From the NCBI GenBank assembly GCA_025362235.1, contig JANYGZ010000016.1:62001-126000 (forward strand): 64,000 nt of DNA, in the 5' to 3' direction. The notes under the pieces were generated by a model, which was not told the origin of the DNA, made no database searches, and saw nothing but the letters and a program-made list of their open reading frames with translations. Of this stretch, positions 1-9,354 are shown piece after piece (the stretch's first letter is position 1; every line of letters starts with the position of its first letter). A program made the position numbers and the translations under genes. The DNA is from Ferruginibacter sp. (GTDB taxonomy: Bacteria > Bacteroidota > Bacteroidia > Chitinophagales > Chitinophagaceae).

Positions 1-1064
1 TAAATGAAGTGATTGATTTTTTTAAAGATGAAACCAGTATACAACCCACTTACGTAAACACCAGGGAAGAGTTTGCCTATGCGCAAAGCGATTTTGATAT
101 TGATTTTTGTGATGTAAAGGGGCAGGAAAATATTAAACGTGCTTTGGAAATTGCAGCAGCCGGCGGCCACAACGCTATTTTAATTGGCCCGCCCGGAGCC
201 GGAAAAACCATGCTGGCAAAGCGTTTACCAACTATACTTCCTCCGTTGTCTTTACAGGAAGCATTGGAAACTACAAAAATCCACAGCGTGGCGGGTAAAT
301 TGCCCGAGAATGCTACACTTATTTCTAAACGGCCTTACCGTTCGCCGCATCATACCATTTCTGATGTTGCATTGGTTGGCGGTGGCACCAATCCGCAACC
401 CGGCGAAATTTCGCTGGCGCATAACGGGGTATTATTTTTAGACGAATTACCCGAGTTTAAAAGAACAGTACTGGAAGTAATGCGCCAACCCATGGAAGAA
501 AGAAAAGTAACTATTTCAAGGGCAAAAATAGCATTGGAATTTCCAGCAAGTTTTATGCTCATCGCTTCTATGAACCCCTGCCCCTGCGGATATTTCAACC
601 ACCCTGATAAACAATGCACCTGTCCACCAGGCGCTGTACAAAAATACCTGAATAAAATTTCCGGCCCATTGCTGGACAGGATAGACCTCCACGTAGAGGT
701 AACTCCTGTTGCTTTTAGTGAACTTTCTTCTACACAGCAATTTGAAAAAAGTGAGCGTATAAGGGAAAGGGTTATTAAGGCAAGAGAAATACAGGCAGAA
801 AGATATAAGGATAATGAAGGTGTTTATTCCAATGCACAAATGAGCAGTAAAATGCTCAAAGAAATTTGTGTAATCAATACTGCCAGCCAAAACCTGCTGA
901 AGATTGCTATGGAAAAATTAAATTTATCTGCTCGTGCATACGACAGAATTTTAAAAGTAAGCAGAACCATTGCTGACCTTGCCGGAAGTGCAGATATTAA
1001 ATCTGAACATTTAGCAGAAGCAATTCAATATAGAAGTTTAGACAGGGAAGGATGGGGTGGTTAA
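1..1064 (+). CDS. comM: ComM/YifB family Mg-chelatase-like AAA+ ATPase, 5' end cut by window
   Basis: This is the C-terminal part of a ComM/YifB protein; the frame is open to the left edge, so the GTG at 9 is internal and roughly the first 150 residues are missing (family length is about 510). Counting from that GTG, the Walker A motif GPPGAGKT is at 60-67 and Walker B GVLFLDELPEF at 140-150. A zinc-like cysteine set (C191, C193, C203, C205) follows in a CPCGYF...CTC stretch, as is usual for the family. The Mg-chelatase C-terminal helical domain ends in SLDREGW. In characterised bacteria ComM is a hexameric branch-migration helicase that helps integrate transformed DNA; that role here is by homology only. 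Confidence 0.93.
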   Translation, partial: NEVIDFFKDETSIQPTYVNTREEFAYAQSDFDIDFCDVKGQENIKRALEIAAAGGHNAILIGPPGAGKTMLAKRLPTILPPLSLQEALETTKIHSVAGKLPENATLISKRPYRSPHHTISDVALVGGGTNPQPGEISLAHNGVLFLDELPEFKRTVLEVMRQPMEERKVTISRAKIALEFPASFMLIASMNPCPCGYFNHPDKQCTCPPGAVQKYLNKISGPLLDRIDLHVEVTPVAFSELSSTQQFEKSERIRERVIKAREIQAERYKDNEGVYSNAQMSSKMLKEICVINTASQNLLKIAMEKLNLSARAYDRILKVSRTIADLAGSADIKSEHLAEAIQYRSLDREGWGG

Positions 1065-1140
1065 TTCAAAAATATTTGAATTGAATTGCTTAATTTCAAC
1101 CATCATTTCATAACAACAAATAATTACTTATTAAAAAACA

Positions 1141-2103
1141 ATGACCACAGCCTGCATTATTTGTAACAATACAACAAACAATACAACTTTTGTTGTAAAA
1201 GAATTACAACTTGGCTTAGGCGATATCTTTAATTATCAGCAATGCGGTAGCTGCGGTTCCTTGCAATTACAAGATATTCCTTCAGACCTCGGTAAATACT
1301 ATCCTAACAACAATTATTACTCATTTAACATGGGCATAACAGGAATCCCAAAAAAAGATAGGTTTCGTAAAATACAGTCAGATTATTTATTGTTTAATAA
1401 AAATAAAATTGCAGGCAGTTTATTTACCATTGGATTTAAAATGCCGCTTCACTATCATTGGATTAAAAATACCGGTACAAAATATACTGATTCAATCCTG
1501 GATATTGGATCAGGCAACGGCAGTTTGTTATCCACTCTTTCAAGAACCGGATTTACCAATCTGACAGGTATTGATCCATTTATTGCCGAAAGCAAAAACT
1601 ATGGCCCCGTAAAGATTTTAAAAATGGAGGTTTTTGATGTAAGCGAACAATATCATCTTGTTATGATGCATCATTCACTGGAGCATATGTTTGAACCCAA
1701 AAAGGTTTTACAACACTTAAAAAATATAATAAAGCCGGGTGGGGAACTTTTAATTCGGATTCCTGTAATGGGTAATTATGGCTGGAAAAAATATGGTATT
1801 TGCTGGAGCGGTTTAGATGCACCACGGCATATATTTATCCCTACTGAAAAAGCGTTAGGAATGATGTTTGAGGAAGCTGGCTTTGAAATAGAACGTTTTG
1901 AATATGACAGCAATGATTATATTATCTGGAGTAGTGAACAATATCTTCAAGGAATGCCTTTGCAGGATCCTAAAAGTTACATGATCAATCCTAAAGCAAG
2001 TGCATTTACAAAAAAGCAAATAAAAGAGTTTCGGAAAATTATACAATTAGAAAACGAAAAAGGAAATGGTGACACAGCAGCCATCTATCTCCGAAAAAAA
2101 TAA
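1141..2103 (+). CDS. Class I SAM-dependent methyltransferase with N-terminal Cys4 zinc-ribbon-like motif
   Basis: A 320-residue protein. The N-terminus has two CxxC pairs (C5/C8 and C35/C38) that look like a small zinc ribbon. The SAM-binding motif I, LDIGSGNGS, is at about 120-128, and an MMHHSLEHMFEP stretch near 180 matches the motif II/post region of Methyltransf_11/23 proteins. A GxDAPRHIFIPT stretch near 225 is typical of methyltransferases found in surface polysaccharide loci. It is followed 100 bp later by a co-directional GT2 gene, so a role in methylating a sugar of a surface glycan is likely. The exact substrate cannot be told. The start is the ATG after an AT-rich leader with no Shine-Dalgarno sequence. 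Confidence 0.85.
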   Translation: MTTACIICNNTTNNTTFVVKELQLGLGDIFNYQQCGSCGSLQLQDIPSDLGKYYPNNNYYSFNMGITGIPKKDRFRKIQSDYLLFNKNKIAGSLFTIGFKMPLHYHWIKNTGTKYTDSILDIGSGNGSLLSTLSRTGFTNLTGIDPFIAESKNYGPVKILKMEVFDVSEQYHLVMMHHSLEHMFEPKKVLQHLKNIIKPGGELLIRIPVMGNYGWKKYGICWSGLDAPRHIFIPTEKALGMMFEEAGFEIERFEYDSNDYIIWSSEQYLQGMPLQDPKSYMINPKASAFTKKQIKEFRKIIQLENEKGNGDTAAIYLRKK

Positions 2104-2205
2104 GCTGGGGCTATATTAATTTATTTCGCCCTGAAACTACCTATATATTATCGTATTTTGTGTTGCTAATTAAAATTACCATTAGTATAAATTACAGCAG
2201 TACAA

Positions 2206-3138
2206 ATGAATGAACCACTTGTATCAATTGTTATGACCACTTACAATGGCGCTGCATATTTAGAAGAACAATTAGAAAGTCTCTTTAGTCAAAGCTATCC
2301 TGCTATTGAAATAATTGTTTCAGACGACTGCTCTACAGATAACACTCTTGGTATCCTGTTTAAATATGAGGCAGGACATAAAAATTTTAAAGTAATAAAA
2401 AACAATATTAACCTGGGATATATTAAAAATTTTGAACGGGCAATGATGGCTAGTTCAGGTGAATTTATTGCTCCCTGCGACCAGGATGATACCTGGCATC
2501 ATGACAAGATTTCTTTAATGGTAGAAGCCATTGGGCAGTATCCGATGTTGTATTGCGATTCAGAATTAGTAGATAACAAATTACAAAGCCTTGGAAAAAA
2601 AATGTCTGATAAAAAGAACCTGGCAACTTATACCAATTGCCTGGTATTTGCAACAGACAATTGCATTGCAGGGCATGCTACTTTACTAAAAAAAAGTATC
2701 TTCTTAGCCGCCACTCCATTTCCATTACAAGTGCCTCACGATTGGTGGCTACCTTATGTATCAACTTTTTACGGGGGCATAAAATATCTGGATATGCCAT
2801 TAGTAAAATACAGGCACCATGCCAATAATTTTATTGGAGCAGTTAAAATAAATAAAACAAAAAAAACTATTTTCGAAAGAATACAAAAGAAGAAAAAAGA
2901 GCGACAAATTATAAAAGAAAGGGTGCAGCTATTTTATGAAAAATGTCCCGATACTCTTATAGAAGAAAAAACAACGATACAAAAAATAATAAAAAGTTAT
3001 AGCTCCTTTTCGCTTGTAAATAATTTTAACCGTTCAAGGTTATTTCTGCGGCATAAGCAATATTTTTTAGCAATTAAAAAATGTTCCGCTGCTTATAAAT
3101 ATTTTTTCTGTATAAAAATGTTTTTCAAAATAAGGTGA
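2206..3138 (+). CDS. Family 2 glycosyltransferase (rhamnosyltransferase-like)
   Basis: A 310-residue GT-A fold glycosyltransferase. The N-terminus SIVMTTYNGAAYLEEQL is the classic GT2 start, VSDDCSTDNT (39-47) carries the nucleotide-binding acidic pair, and the DxD-like metal site is CDQDD (91-95). Conserved H-D-W-W around residue 180 and a late RHH-N motif match the subgroup that adds deoxysugars in O-antigen or capsule synthesis (family knowledge). The C-terminal 80 residues are Lys-rich and probably sit at the membrane face. It probably works on the same glycan as the upstream methyltransferase. It converges on the next GT2 gene. Confidence 0.88.
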   Translation: MNEPLVSIVMTTYNGAAYLEEQLESLFSQSYPAIEIIVSDDCSTDNTLGILFKYEAGHKNFKVIKNNINLGYIKNFERAMMASSGEFIAPCDQDDTWHHDKISLMVEAIGQYPMLYCDSELVDNKLQSLGKKMSDKKNLATYTNCLVFATDNCIAGHATLLKKSIFLAATPFPLQVPHDWWLPYVSTFYGGIKYLDMPLVKYRHHANNFIGAVKINKTKKTIFERIQKKKKERQIIKERVQLFYEKCPDTLIEEKTTIQKIIKSYSSFSLVNNFNRSRLFLRHKQYFLAIKKCSAAYKYFFCIKMFFKIR

Positions 3139-3219
3139 AAATCAGAATCTTTTAAAAAATTGGATTTTCATTTCAAGGTTGGTGGGGACACCGGCCACTT
3201 TTTAAAAATCAGGTAAAAC

Positions 3220-4035
3220 TTACAAAACATCAACAGCATAAATATTACTGTATCCATTAGAACATTGAACAATTTTATCTTTAATGGTTTTATCAAGCAT
3301 TTGCATATTTAATGCGTCTCTGTCTCTTGAAAAATGGGCATGAAAAAGGTGAAAACAAATGGCTTTGTATTTTAAATTTCTCTTTGCAATTCCAGTATTC
3401 ATTAACCTTGCGCCCAGTTCACTATCCTCCTGCCCCCAACCGGTAATATCGTTATTATATCCATTTACCGCAACCACATCTTTTTTCCAGTACGAAAAAT
3501 TACAACCAATTACACCATTTTTATAACTACTTTTTGCAATGGCTTTATGTAAAAGTGATAAAAGGCCACAATGCAAACCGTTCATCCTGTTAACCAATCC
3601 TGTTGAGAAAAAATTTATGTCAATTAAATCATTTTGTAATAATACCCGGGTAGTTTTTTTATTGATAAGTGTACGGCTGCCTCTTATAAAAAATCCGGGC
3701 ATTGCAGCAGAAATATGGGCCTGTATAAACGAATGATGTATGATGATATCACCGTCTATCTGGATAATATATTGATAACTGGCAGACCTGATGGCTTCAT
3801 TTAAAATAATTGTTTTTCTAAACCCTTCATCTTTATGCCATATATGTTTTATGGGTACAGTAGACAATTTCTTGTATGTATTAATCAACTCATTTGTTTC
3901 ATTAGTAGAGCCATCATCTGCAATAATTATTTCTGCCGGCAATACAGTTTGGGCCAATACACTTTTTAAACATAGCTCCAAAGCTTCGGGCCAATTGTAG
4001 GTTGCAATTATTAAAGTGCATGATATGCTATCCAT
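3220..4035 (-). CDS. Family 2 glycosyltransferase with galactosyltransferase-type C-terminal domain
   Basis: A 271-residue protein. The N-terminal GT2 domain shows LIIATYNWPEALELCL and the acidic pair IADDGSTNET (38-47); the DxD motif is QIDGD at 92-96. The C-terminal motif GWGQEDSELGARL (200-212) is the hallmark of the Glyco_transf_7C domain of galactosyl/N-acetylgalactosaminyl transferases and supplies the catalytic acid (family knowledge). It is the last gene of a minus-strand run of three glycosyltransferases (5834 down to 3220). Acceptor and donor are not predictable. Confidence 0.88.
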   Translation of the reverse strand: MDSISCTLIIATYNWPEALELCLKSVLAQTVLPAEIIIADDGSTNETNELINTYKKLSTVPIKHIWHKDEGFRKTIILNEAIRSASYQYIIQIDGDIIIHHSFIQAHISAAMPGFFIRGSRTLINKKTTRVLLQNDLIDINFFSTGLVNRMNGLHCGLLSLLHKAIAKSSYKNGVIGCNFSYWKKDVVAVNGYNNDITGWGQEDSELGARLMNTGIAKRNLKYKAICFHLFHAHFSRDRDALNMQMLDKTIKDKIVQCSNGYSNIYAVDVL

Positions 4036-4098
4036 TTGTGTGATTATGAGATAGTTCTTTTTTTAAACTAATGTTAGTATTTTAAATCTTCTCCAGAA

Positions 4099-4971
4099 TT
4101 AAATTATCCGGTAATTCTTAAAATCAAAAAGCCTTTTCCCGGTTCTTTTTTCAAACCAAAATAGAAACCGGTCTTTTATGGAAAACTTTCTTTTTGATAT
4201 ATCAAGCTTTACATCCCAATTTTTTGTTTTGATGCGTTTTTGCATTACCACAGGATGTGTGCCTTTGAATTTTTGCAAGGAATCAAACTCAGTAAAATCA
4301 AAAAAACCTGTGCTGCTAAGATAAGCTTTAACCCCTTCGTCATCATTGGAATAATAGCGAAGTACATTTTTTTGTTTCATCTTCATTTGCTGTGGGCTTT
4401 TAACCCACCCATAGTGATACACTTCAGCATCAATTAATACTACGTCTAATCTTTTCTTTCCTATCCTAAATCCCTGCGCATCTTTGAACGATGTAATTCG
4501 TTTATCATTCTTTATCATTCTTACTTCATAATTATACCATTTTCTGCTATCGCCCACATAATCGTATGTAGCATAAAAATGAAGGTATTTAAATAATAAG
4601 CCTTGCACTTTATCATTGTCTGCATAGGCTTTCGCTGCTGCAATAATTGCAGCATGATATTTTTCGTGCACCACTTCATCTGCCTGTATATAAAATATCC
4701 AGTCTGTATCAGCAGATACATGAGCTATTGCTTTATCAGTTTCCACTGCATACACTTTACCATCTTCCCGCAAACTCATATCCCAGGTAGAATATATTAT
4801 TTTTATTTTATCGGAAACTATGTTCTTTATTAACTGCTCTGTTTCATCTTCTCCCCTGTCTATACTCACAATCATTTCATCCACCATGGATAAAATTGAA
4901 TTGATGGCTTCCACTATAGGGTAATCATTTTTTATCGCATTCTTTATAATGGTTACCCCCGTTATTTTCAT
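4099..4971 (-). CDS. Glycosyltransferase family 2 protein (divergent)
   Basis: A 290-residue protein starting at the ATG at 4971 (MKITGVTIIKN), which fits the family start better than the upstream ATG at 4992. The N-terminal part has a VTIIKNA strand, an acidic site SIDRGEDETE (36-45) in place of the usual DDGSTD, and a metal-site motif FYIQADEVVH at about 93-102. These match the 'QADEv' subgroup of GT2 proteins common in Bacteroidota glycan loci. The C-terminal third is basic (KRTGKR). It lies between two other minus-strand glycosyltransferase genes. Specific sugar unknown. Confidence 0.8.
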   Translation of the reverse strand: MKITGVTIIKNAIKNDYPIVEAINSILSMVDEMIVSIDRGEDETEQLIKNIVSDKIKIIYSTWDMSLREDGKVYAVETDKAIAHVSADTDWIFYIQADEVVHEKYHAAIIAAAKAYADNDKVQGLLFKYLHFYATYDYVGDSRKWYNYEVRMIKNDKRITSFKDAQGFRIGKKRLDVVLIDAEVYHYGWVKSPQQMKMKQKNVLRYYSNDDEGVKAYLSSTGFFDFTEFDSLQKFKGTHPVVMQKRIKTKNWDVKLDISKRKFSIKDRFLFWFEKRTGKRLFDFKNYRII

Positions 4972-5099
4972 ACTGTTAAATTTAAAAAACAAAGAACCGA
5001 AAATATTTTGACAGATGATTGAGATTGTAATAAATAAGCCTTGGGTTTAGCTGATAAAATGTATGCTGACCAATAGTATTGAAATTGAAATAAGGAGAC

Positions 5100-5834
5100 T
5101 CAAAGAAACCACCTCAATATATACATTTTATAGTATTTCTGCGCCTGCCATGCAACACGACGCTTTATACTTCTTTTTTGTGAAGATATTGTGGATGATA
5201 AAATGCCATTATGAGAACCTTGTTCAATTAAAGGAGGATCTGCCCAATACATTTTTACAACATTTTTTTCAATAAGCGAATTATGCCACCAATCTATAAC
5301 CTGGTGGCATTTGGTTGTTCTTAAATCTTCCAGAATATCTTTTGCTCCTTTCAGATCAATCAAATAAGCGCCGGCACATCTTCCCCTGGAGGCAGGATAC
5401 AGTAATTTTCCTTTTTGTAATTTTTTTGTTTCCGGAAATTTTAGTGTAGTATTTTCAAGTGATATGATAAACCCAGGTTCTAAAGTATCGGCTTCCCTGG
5501 CAATTTTTTGAATTTGCTTTACAAAATTTCCAAGAAAGAATGGATCATTTTCAAATACAAGGGCAAACTTATTATTATTGCTGACAATTCGTTCGTAACT
5601 AAAAATGTGGTTTAGTGTACAGGAAATAATACCAGGTTTTAAAACGTCCTGAATATTGTTAGAAAAATATTTCTGCAATAAATCCCCGGTAAAACAGGTA
5701 GGATCGCCATCAGTAACAAACTCAAAATTTAAACCATTTTTTCCAAATAGTTTATTGATCCTTTCTGCATGGTATTCGTACCCTTTTTTTGCATGAACAA
5801 TATAAATGCCCTCAATGCCAAATTGCTCTACCAT
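5100..5834 (-). CDS. Glycosyltransferase family 25 (LPS-type) protein
   Basis: A 244-residue protein resembling GT25 LPS glycosyltransferases: an IYIVHAKKGYEYHAERI start, then an early acidic loop FVTDGDP, SCTLNHIFSYERIV near residue 71-84 (the conserved S-HxxxW/Y-like element), and FALVFENDPFF at 90-100. Usual GT25 enzymes have an EDD triad at this last place; here it reads END, which may alter metal or donor binding. A later SRGRCAGAYLID stretch fits the family's G-AYlIs motif. It heads the minus-strand run of three glycosyltransferases. Family assignment is fairly sure, substrate not. Confidence 0.75.
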   Translation of the reverse strand: MVEQFGIEGIYIVHAKKGYEYHAERINKLFGKNGLNFEFVTDGDPTCFTGDLLQKYFSNNIQDVLKPGIISCTLNHIFSYERIVSNNNKFALVFENDPFFLGNFVKQIQKIAREADTLEPGFIISLENTTLKFPETKKLQKGKLLYPASRGRCAGAYLIDLKGAKDILEDLRTTKCHQVIDWWHNSLIEKNVVKMYWADPPLIEQGSHNGILSSTISSQKRSIKRRVAWQAQKYYKMYILRWFL

Positions 5835-6070
5835 AATTTTTATAAAATGCCCAAAGTTATAGATATAATAAGGAAAAAATAGAAGCCGATGCGAAGTTCG
5901 CTACTTTAAAACATACAAATGGCTTTTAGATTATAAATGACAAACAAAAGAATAGCTTAATTTATTTGTTAACTGATTCGTTTGTCTGCAATCTTGTCAT
6001 TTTTTACGAACTTGTACGATATTTGACATATTGAAGCTTTTCGATATAATTTTACTTTTCAATTTGATAC

Positions 6071-7873
6071 ATGAAAATATTACTTACTTATTTAAAGCCC
6101 TATAAATGGCTGATTGGTTTGGCACTTTTACTGGCGGCAATTAACCAGGTGTTTTCAATGCTTGACCCATTTTTTTTTGGAAAGCTCATTGATCAATTTG
6201 CTGCCCATCCAAAGGAAACGGGATATTATGATGCAAAAAAAATATTTCACTCAACAGGAATAAGGGCTCATGGAGAATTTATTTGGGGCGTACTTGGGAT
6301 ATTGGGTATTTTAATAAGTGTGGCCATGGTATCCAGGATTGCCAAGGCTTTCCAGGATTATTTCGGCAATGTGATTGTCCAGAAATTTGGCGCTAAAATT
6401 TTTACAGATGGCCTTCAGCATTCTATGAAACTTCCTTACCAGGAATTTGAAGACCAGCGCAGCGGTGAAACATTGTCCATTCTCTCAAAGGTAAGGCTGG
6501 ATACAGAACGCTTTATTATTTCATTTATAAACGTTCTTTTTGGTATGTTGGTGGGTATTGTTTTTGTGTCTGTGTATGCTGCAAAATTACATTGGTCTAT
6601 TATGCCGATATACCTTGGCGGCATGATAGTGCTGGCATTATTGACCAGTTTACTTAGCAAGAAAATAAAAGTTATTCAAAAAAATATTGTAAAAGAAACA
6701 ACTGTACTGGCAGGTACCACTACAGAGTCTTTAAGAAATATTGAACTGGTAAAAAGCCTTGGGCTTACCAACCAGGAAATAGGCCGTTTAAACAAGAATA
6801 CCTATAAAATCCTTGACCTGGAATTACGTAAAGTAAAAAGCATCCGTACGCTAAGTTTTATTCAGGGCACTTTTGTCAACCTGCTTCGTCAGCTAATTAT
6901 GTTTACATTATTATGGCTGGTTTTTCAGGATAAGTTAACTGCCGGTGAAGTAATAACACTTACATTTTATTCCTTTTTTATTTTTGGCCCCTTGCAGGAA
7001 ATTGGTAACATTATACTCTCTTACAGGGAAGCTGAGGCATCGTTGAATAATTTTCACACGCTGATGAATAAGGCTCCCGAAACTACACCAGTTAATCCAA
7101 AATCGCTGGGTACAATAAATGAACTCGCATTTAAAGCTGTGAGTTTTAAACACAATACTGCTACTCACAAGGCAATTGACAAAATTACTTTTGATGTAAC
7201 ACTTGGTGAAACCATTGCCTTTGTAGGCCCGAGTGGAAGCGGTAAGTCTACATTAATGAAATTGTTAGTCGGGCTGTACCGCCCGCAGGAAGGAAAGATA
7301 GAATACAATGGCCTTGATGAAACAGAAATAAATTTTGATGACCTTAGAAAGCAGATTGGTTTTGTAACGCAGGACACCAACCTGTTTAGTGGCACCATAA
7401 AAGAAAATCTGCTGTTTGTAAATCCTGCTGCTACAGATGAAGACCTGAATGATGTATTAGAAAAAGCAAGTTGCACCAATTTAGTACATCGTGCTGAAAA
7501 AGGATTGGATACTATGATTGGTGAAGGTGGGCTTAAATTAAGCGGGGGCGAAAAGCAACGCCTATCAATTGCCCGTGCATTATTAAGAAAACCACAACTG
7601 CTGATTTTTGATGAAGCCACATCGGCTTTAGACTCTTTAACAGAAGAAGAAATTACTAATACAATCAAAGAAATATCAGCTGACAGGGAACAGATCTCAA
7701 TATTAATAGCGCATCGTTTAAGTACCATTATGCATGCGGACAGAATTTATGTTTTGGAAAAAGGATCTGTAGTAGAAACAGGTGGCCATGAAAAATTATT
7801 AGGGGAAAAAGGATTGTATTATGCAATGTGGCGCCAGCAAATTGGGGAAAGAAAAAAAATGCAGGTACAATAA
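6071..7873 (+). CDS. ABC transporter, fused membrane and ATPase domains (MsbA/exporter type)
   Basis: A 600-residue half-transporter. The N-terminal half (about 1-320) holds six membrane segments typical of ABC exporters. The ATPase half shows Walker A GPSGSGKST (about 386-394), Q-loop FVTQDTNLFSGT, signature LSGGEKQRLSIARALL (about 490-505), Walker B LLIFDEATSALD and the H-loop IAHRLST. The family exports lipids, peptides or drugs as a homodimer or heterodimer; no partner half-transporter lies nearby, so a homodimer is likely. Position beside a glycan gene cluster makes a lipid or glycolipid substrate possible, but this is only context. Confidence 0.93.
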   Translation: MKILLTYLKPYKWLIGLALLLAAINQVFSMLDPFFFGKLIDQFAAHPKETGYYDAKKIFHSTGIRAHGEFIWGVLGILGILISVAMVSRIAKAFQDYFGNVIVQKFGAKIFTDGLQHSMKLPYQEFEDQRSGETLSILSKVRLDTERFIISFINVLFGMLVGIVFVSVYAAKLHWSIMPIYLGGMIVLALLTSLLSKKIKVIQKNIVKETTVLAGTTTESLRNIELVKSLGLTNQEIGRLNKNTYKILDLELRKVKSIRTLSFIQGTFVNLLRQLIMFTLLWLVFQDKLTAGEVITLTFYSFFIFGPLQEIGNIILSYREAEASLNNFHTLMNKAPETTPVNPKSLGTINELAFKAVSFKHNTATHKAIDKITFDVTLGETIAFVGPSGSGKSTLMKLLVGLYRPQEGKIEYNGLDETEINFDDLRKQIGFVTQDTNLFSGTIKENLLFVNPAATDEDLNDVLEKASCTNLVHRAEKGLDTMIGEGGLKLSGGEKQRLSIARALLRKPQLLIFDEATSALDSLTEEEITNTIKEISADREQISILIAHRLSTIMHADRIYVLEKGSVVETGGHEKLLGEKGLYYAMWRQQIGERKKMQVQ

Positions 7874-7929
7874 GTCAGAGGTTCTTCAAATAACTCTATT
7901 CCTTAGTAAAGACAGGCATTATTTTTAAT

Positions 7930-7937
7930 TAACTTTG
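7930..7937 (+). promoter_or_regulatory. -7 box TAACTTTG directly before the DUF983 gene
   Basis: Matches the Bacteroidota consensus TAnnTTTG. Only four bases separate it from the ATG at 7942, so transcription would start at or next to the start codon (leaderless mRNA). A TTAG at 7903-7906 is a weak -33 candidate. Confidence 0.45.
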
Positions 7938-7941
7938 CCGC

Positions 7942-8385
7942 ATGGAAAATAAACAGCCCAAGCCCAATTATTTGTGGAGTGTATTTACCATGCGTTGCCC
8001 AAGATGCCGCCGTGGCCCCATGTTTAAAAATACTAATGCCTATAAAAAAATAAAACTCTCTTATATATTAGATATGCCTGAGACCTGCCCTGAATGCGGA
8101 CAGCGATACGACCTGGAACAGGGCTTTTGGTATGGTACAGGATATGTTAGTTATGCATTGGCTGTAGCTGTATCTGTCGCTACATTTATTGCCTGGCTGG
8201 TGTTTTTTGGTGTATCTACCGAAGATAACAGGGTATTTTACTGGCTGGCTTTAAATGGATTGTTATTGGTGTTGTTGCAGCCATGGTTAATGCGATTAAG
8301 CCGTGTTATTTATTTGTACTTTTTTGTTAGCTATGATGAAAATTACAGCCAGACAAAACCTGTTGAATTTGACCATAAACATTAA
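7942..8385 (+). CDS. DUF983 family membrane protein with zinc-ribbon motif
   Basis: A 147-residue member of DUF983. Two CxxC pairs (C19/C22 in RCPRCRRGPMF and C49/C52 in TCPECGQRYD) would bind one zinc, and are followed by the conserved EQGFWYGTGYVSYAL. Two membrane segments follow at about 67-92 and 100-125. The ATG at 7942 is chosen because the first CxxC pair needs the N-terminal residues it provides. The function of DUF983 is not established. It lies 68 bp after the ABC exporter but seems to have its own promoter box. Confidence 0.85.
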   Translation: MENKQPKPNYLWSVFTMRCPRCRRGPMFKNTNAYKKIKLSYILDMPETCPECGQRYDLEQGFWYGTGYVSYALAVAVSVATFIAWLVFFGVSTEDNRVFYWLALNGLLLVLLQPWLMRLSRVIYLYFFVSYDENYSQTKPVEFDHKH

Positions 8386-8615
8386 GAAAAGTTTTATAAA
8401 AAATGTGATTATGGTCTGTAAAATTTCTCATGTAAAAAATACCTAAGCTCATTAACAGACTAATATTTGAAAACATAAAACGCAGTAAGTGCTTTTTATT
8501 TTCTAAATAGTAAAAAAATACAAGATAAAAAATGTTACCATTATGGCTTTTTAGATGGCACTTTACTGTTGCAGGGTGCGTTTGTGTTGATTGCTTATTA
8601 CCTATTTTGAAAGCC

Positions 8616-9245
8616 TCATAAAGCCCCAGGCGTTTTAGCTTTAGGTGTTGTATTTTTTTTAGCTCTCCATTTTTCAACTTTGTACGCCAGCCATGCGCTT
8701 CCGGCACCTACTATTGCGCCAGCAATTACATCAGTTGGGTAATGTACTCCCTGGTACATACGGGCATATCCCACGGAAGCTGCATACAAATAACATGGAG
8801 CAATTACATACCATTTGGGAAAAAGTAAACTTAAAGAAGTTGCTGTGCAAAATGCTGCAGAAGTATGGCCGGAAGGAAAGGAATAGCCACCGCCTTCTGT
8901 TCTTTTTACAATGTATGGATAAGTAATAAATGGTCTCGGCCTTTGTGTAATAGCCTTTAACCCCTGTGTTACAACGGAGGACACTATATAACCGCCTAGC
9001 ATATACGCAGCATCTACCTTTAATTGTTTGTCGTGCCTTATAACACCTGCTGTAAAAACACTTAACGGAGCAGCAATATTAAAAACTATAACACTGTTTG
9101 AAATTACAGTACAATAACTATTTTTAAAACTGCTCTCTTTTTGATTGATGGATGTTAACAGGTCAATATCCCAATTTTGTGAAAAAGCAGTAATAGATAT
9201 AAGAGAAAAAATAAGGAAAACGGAAAACGGTTTTTTTAAAAGCAT
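8616..9245 (-). CDS. PAP2 superfamily phosphatase, exported
   Basis: The preferred start is the ATG at 9245 (MLLKKPFSVFLIFSLISITAFSQ), which gives a clean signal peptide ending at A-FSQ; an ATG at 9281 is also possible. The three PAP2 phosphatase motifs are all present: KAITQRPRP, then YSFPSGHTSAAF, then GVHYPTDVIAG. These supply the Lys/Arg, His and nucleophilic His residues for phosphate ester hydrolysis. Likely substrates are lipid phosphates such as undecaprenyl pyrophosphate or lipid A phosphates, in the periplasm or at the inner membrane. The gene stands alone on the minus strand. Confidence 0.87.
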   Translation of the reverse strand: MLLKKPFSVFLIFSLISITAFSQNWDIDLLTSINQKESSFKNSYCTVISNSVIVFNIAAPLSVFTAGVIRHDKQLKVDAAYMLGGYIVSSVVTQGLKAITQRPRPFITYPYIVKRTEGGGYSFPSGHTSAAFCTATSLSLLFPKWYVIAPCYLYAASVGYARMYQGVHYPTDVIAGAIVGAGSAWLAYKVEKWRAKKNTTPKAKTPGAL

Positions 9246-9354
9246 AATTATTGAATTGATCCAGGCGAATTTACTTGTCATTTTCCCTAAAAGTAAAAGG
9301 AATATTTAATTTATAAACAGGAACTTTTAGCAACCAATAACATTTAAAAAACAT

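Noticed and set aside
1141..5834. Methyltransferase plus four glycosyltransferases as a capsule or O-antigen locus
   Set aside because: No flippase, polymerase or sugar-nucleotide genes are present, and gene orientation is split; reported only as separate glycan genes.
7165..7728. 187-codon open frame antisense to the ABC exporter ATPase domain
   Set aside because: It lies wholly opposite a strongly conserved domain and has no recognisable motif; a codon-bias shadow.
8327..8707. 126-codon minus-strand frame overlapping DUF983 and PAP2 gene ends
   Set aside because: Overlaps two supported genes and shows no protein-like pattern; composition looks like a frame shadow.
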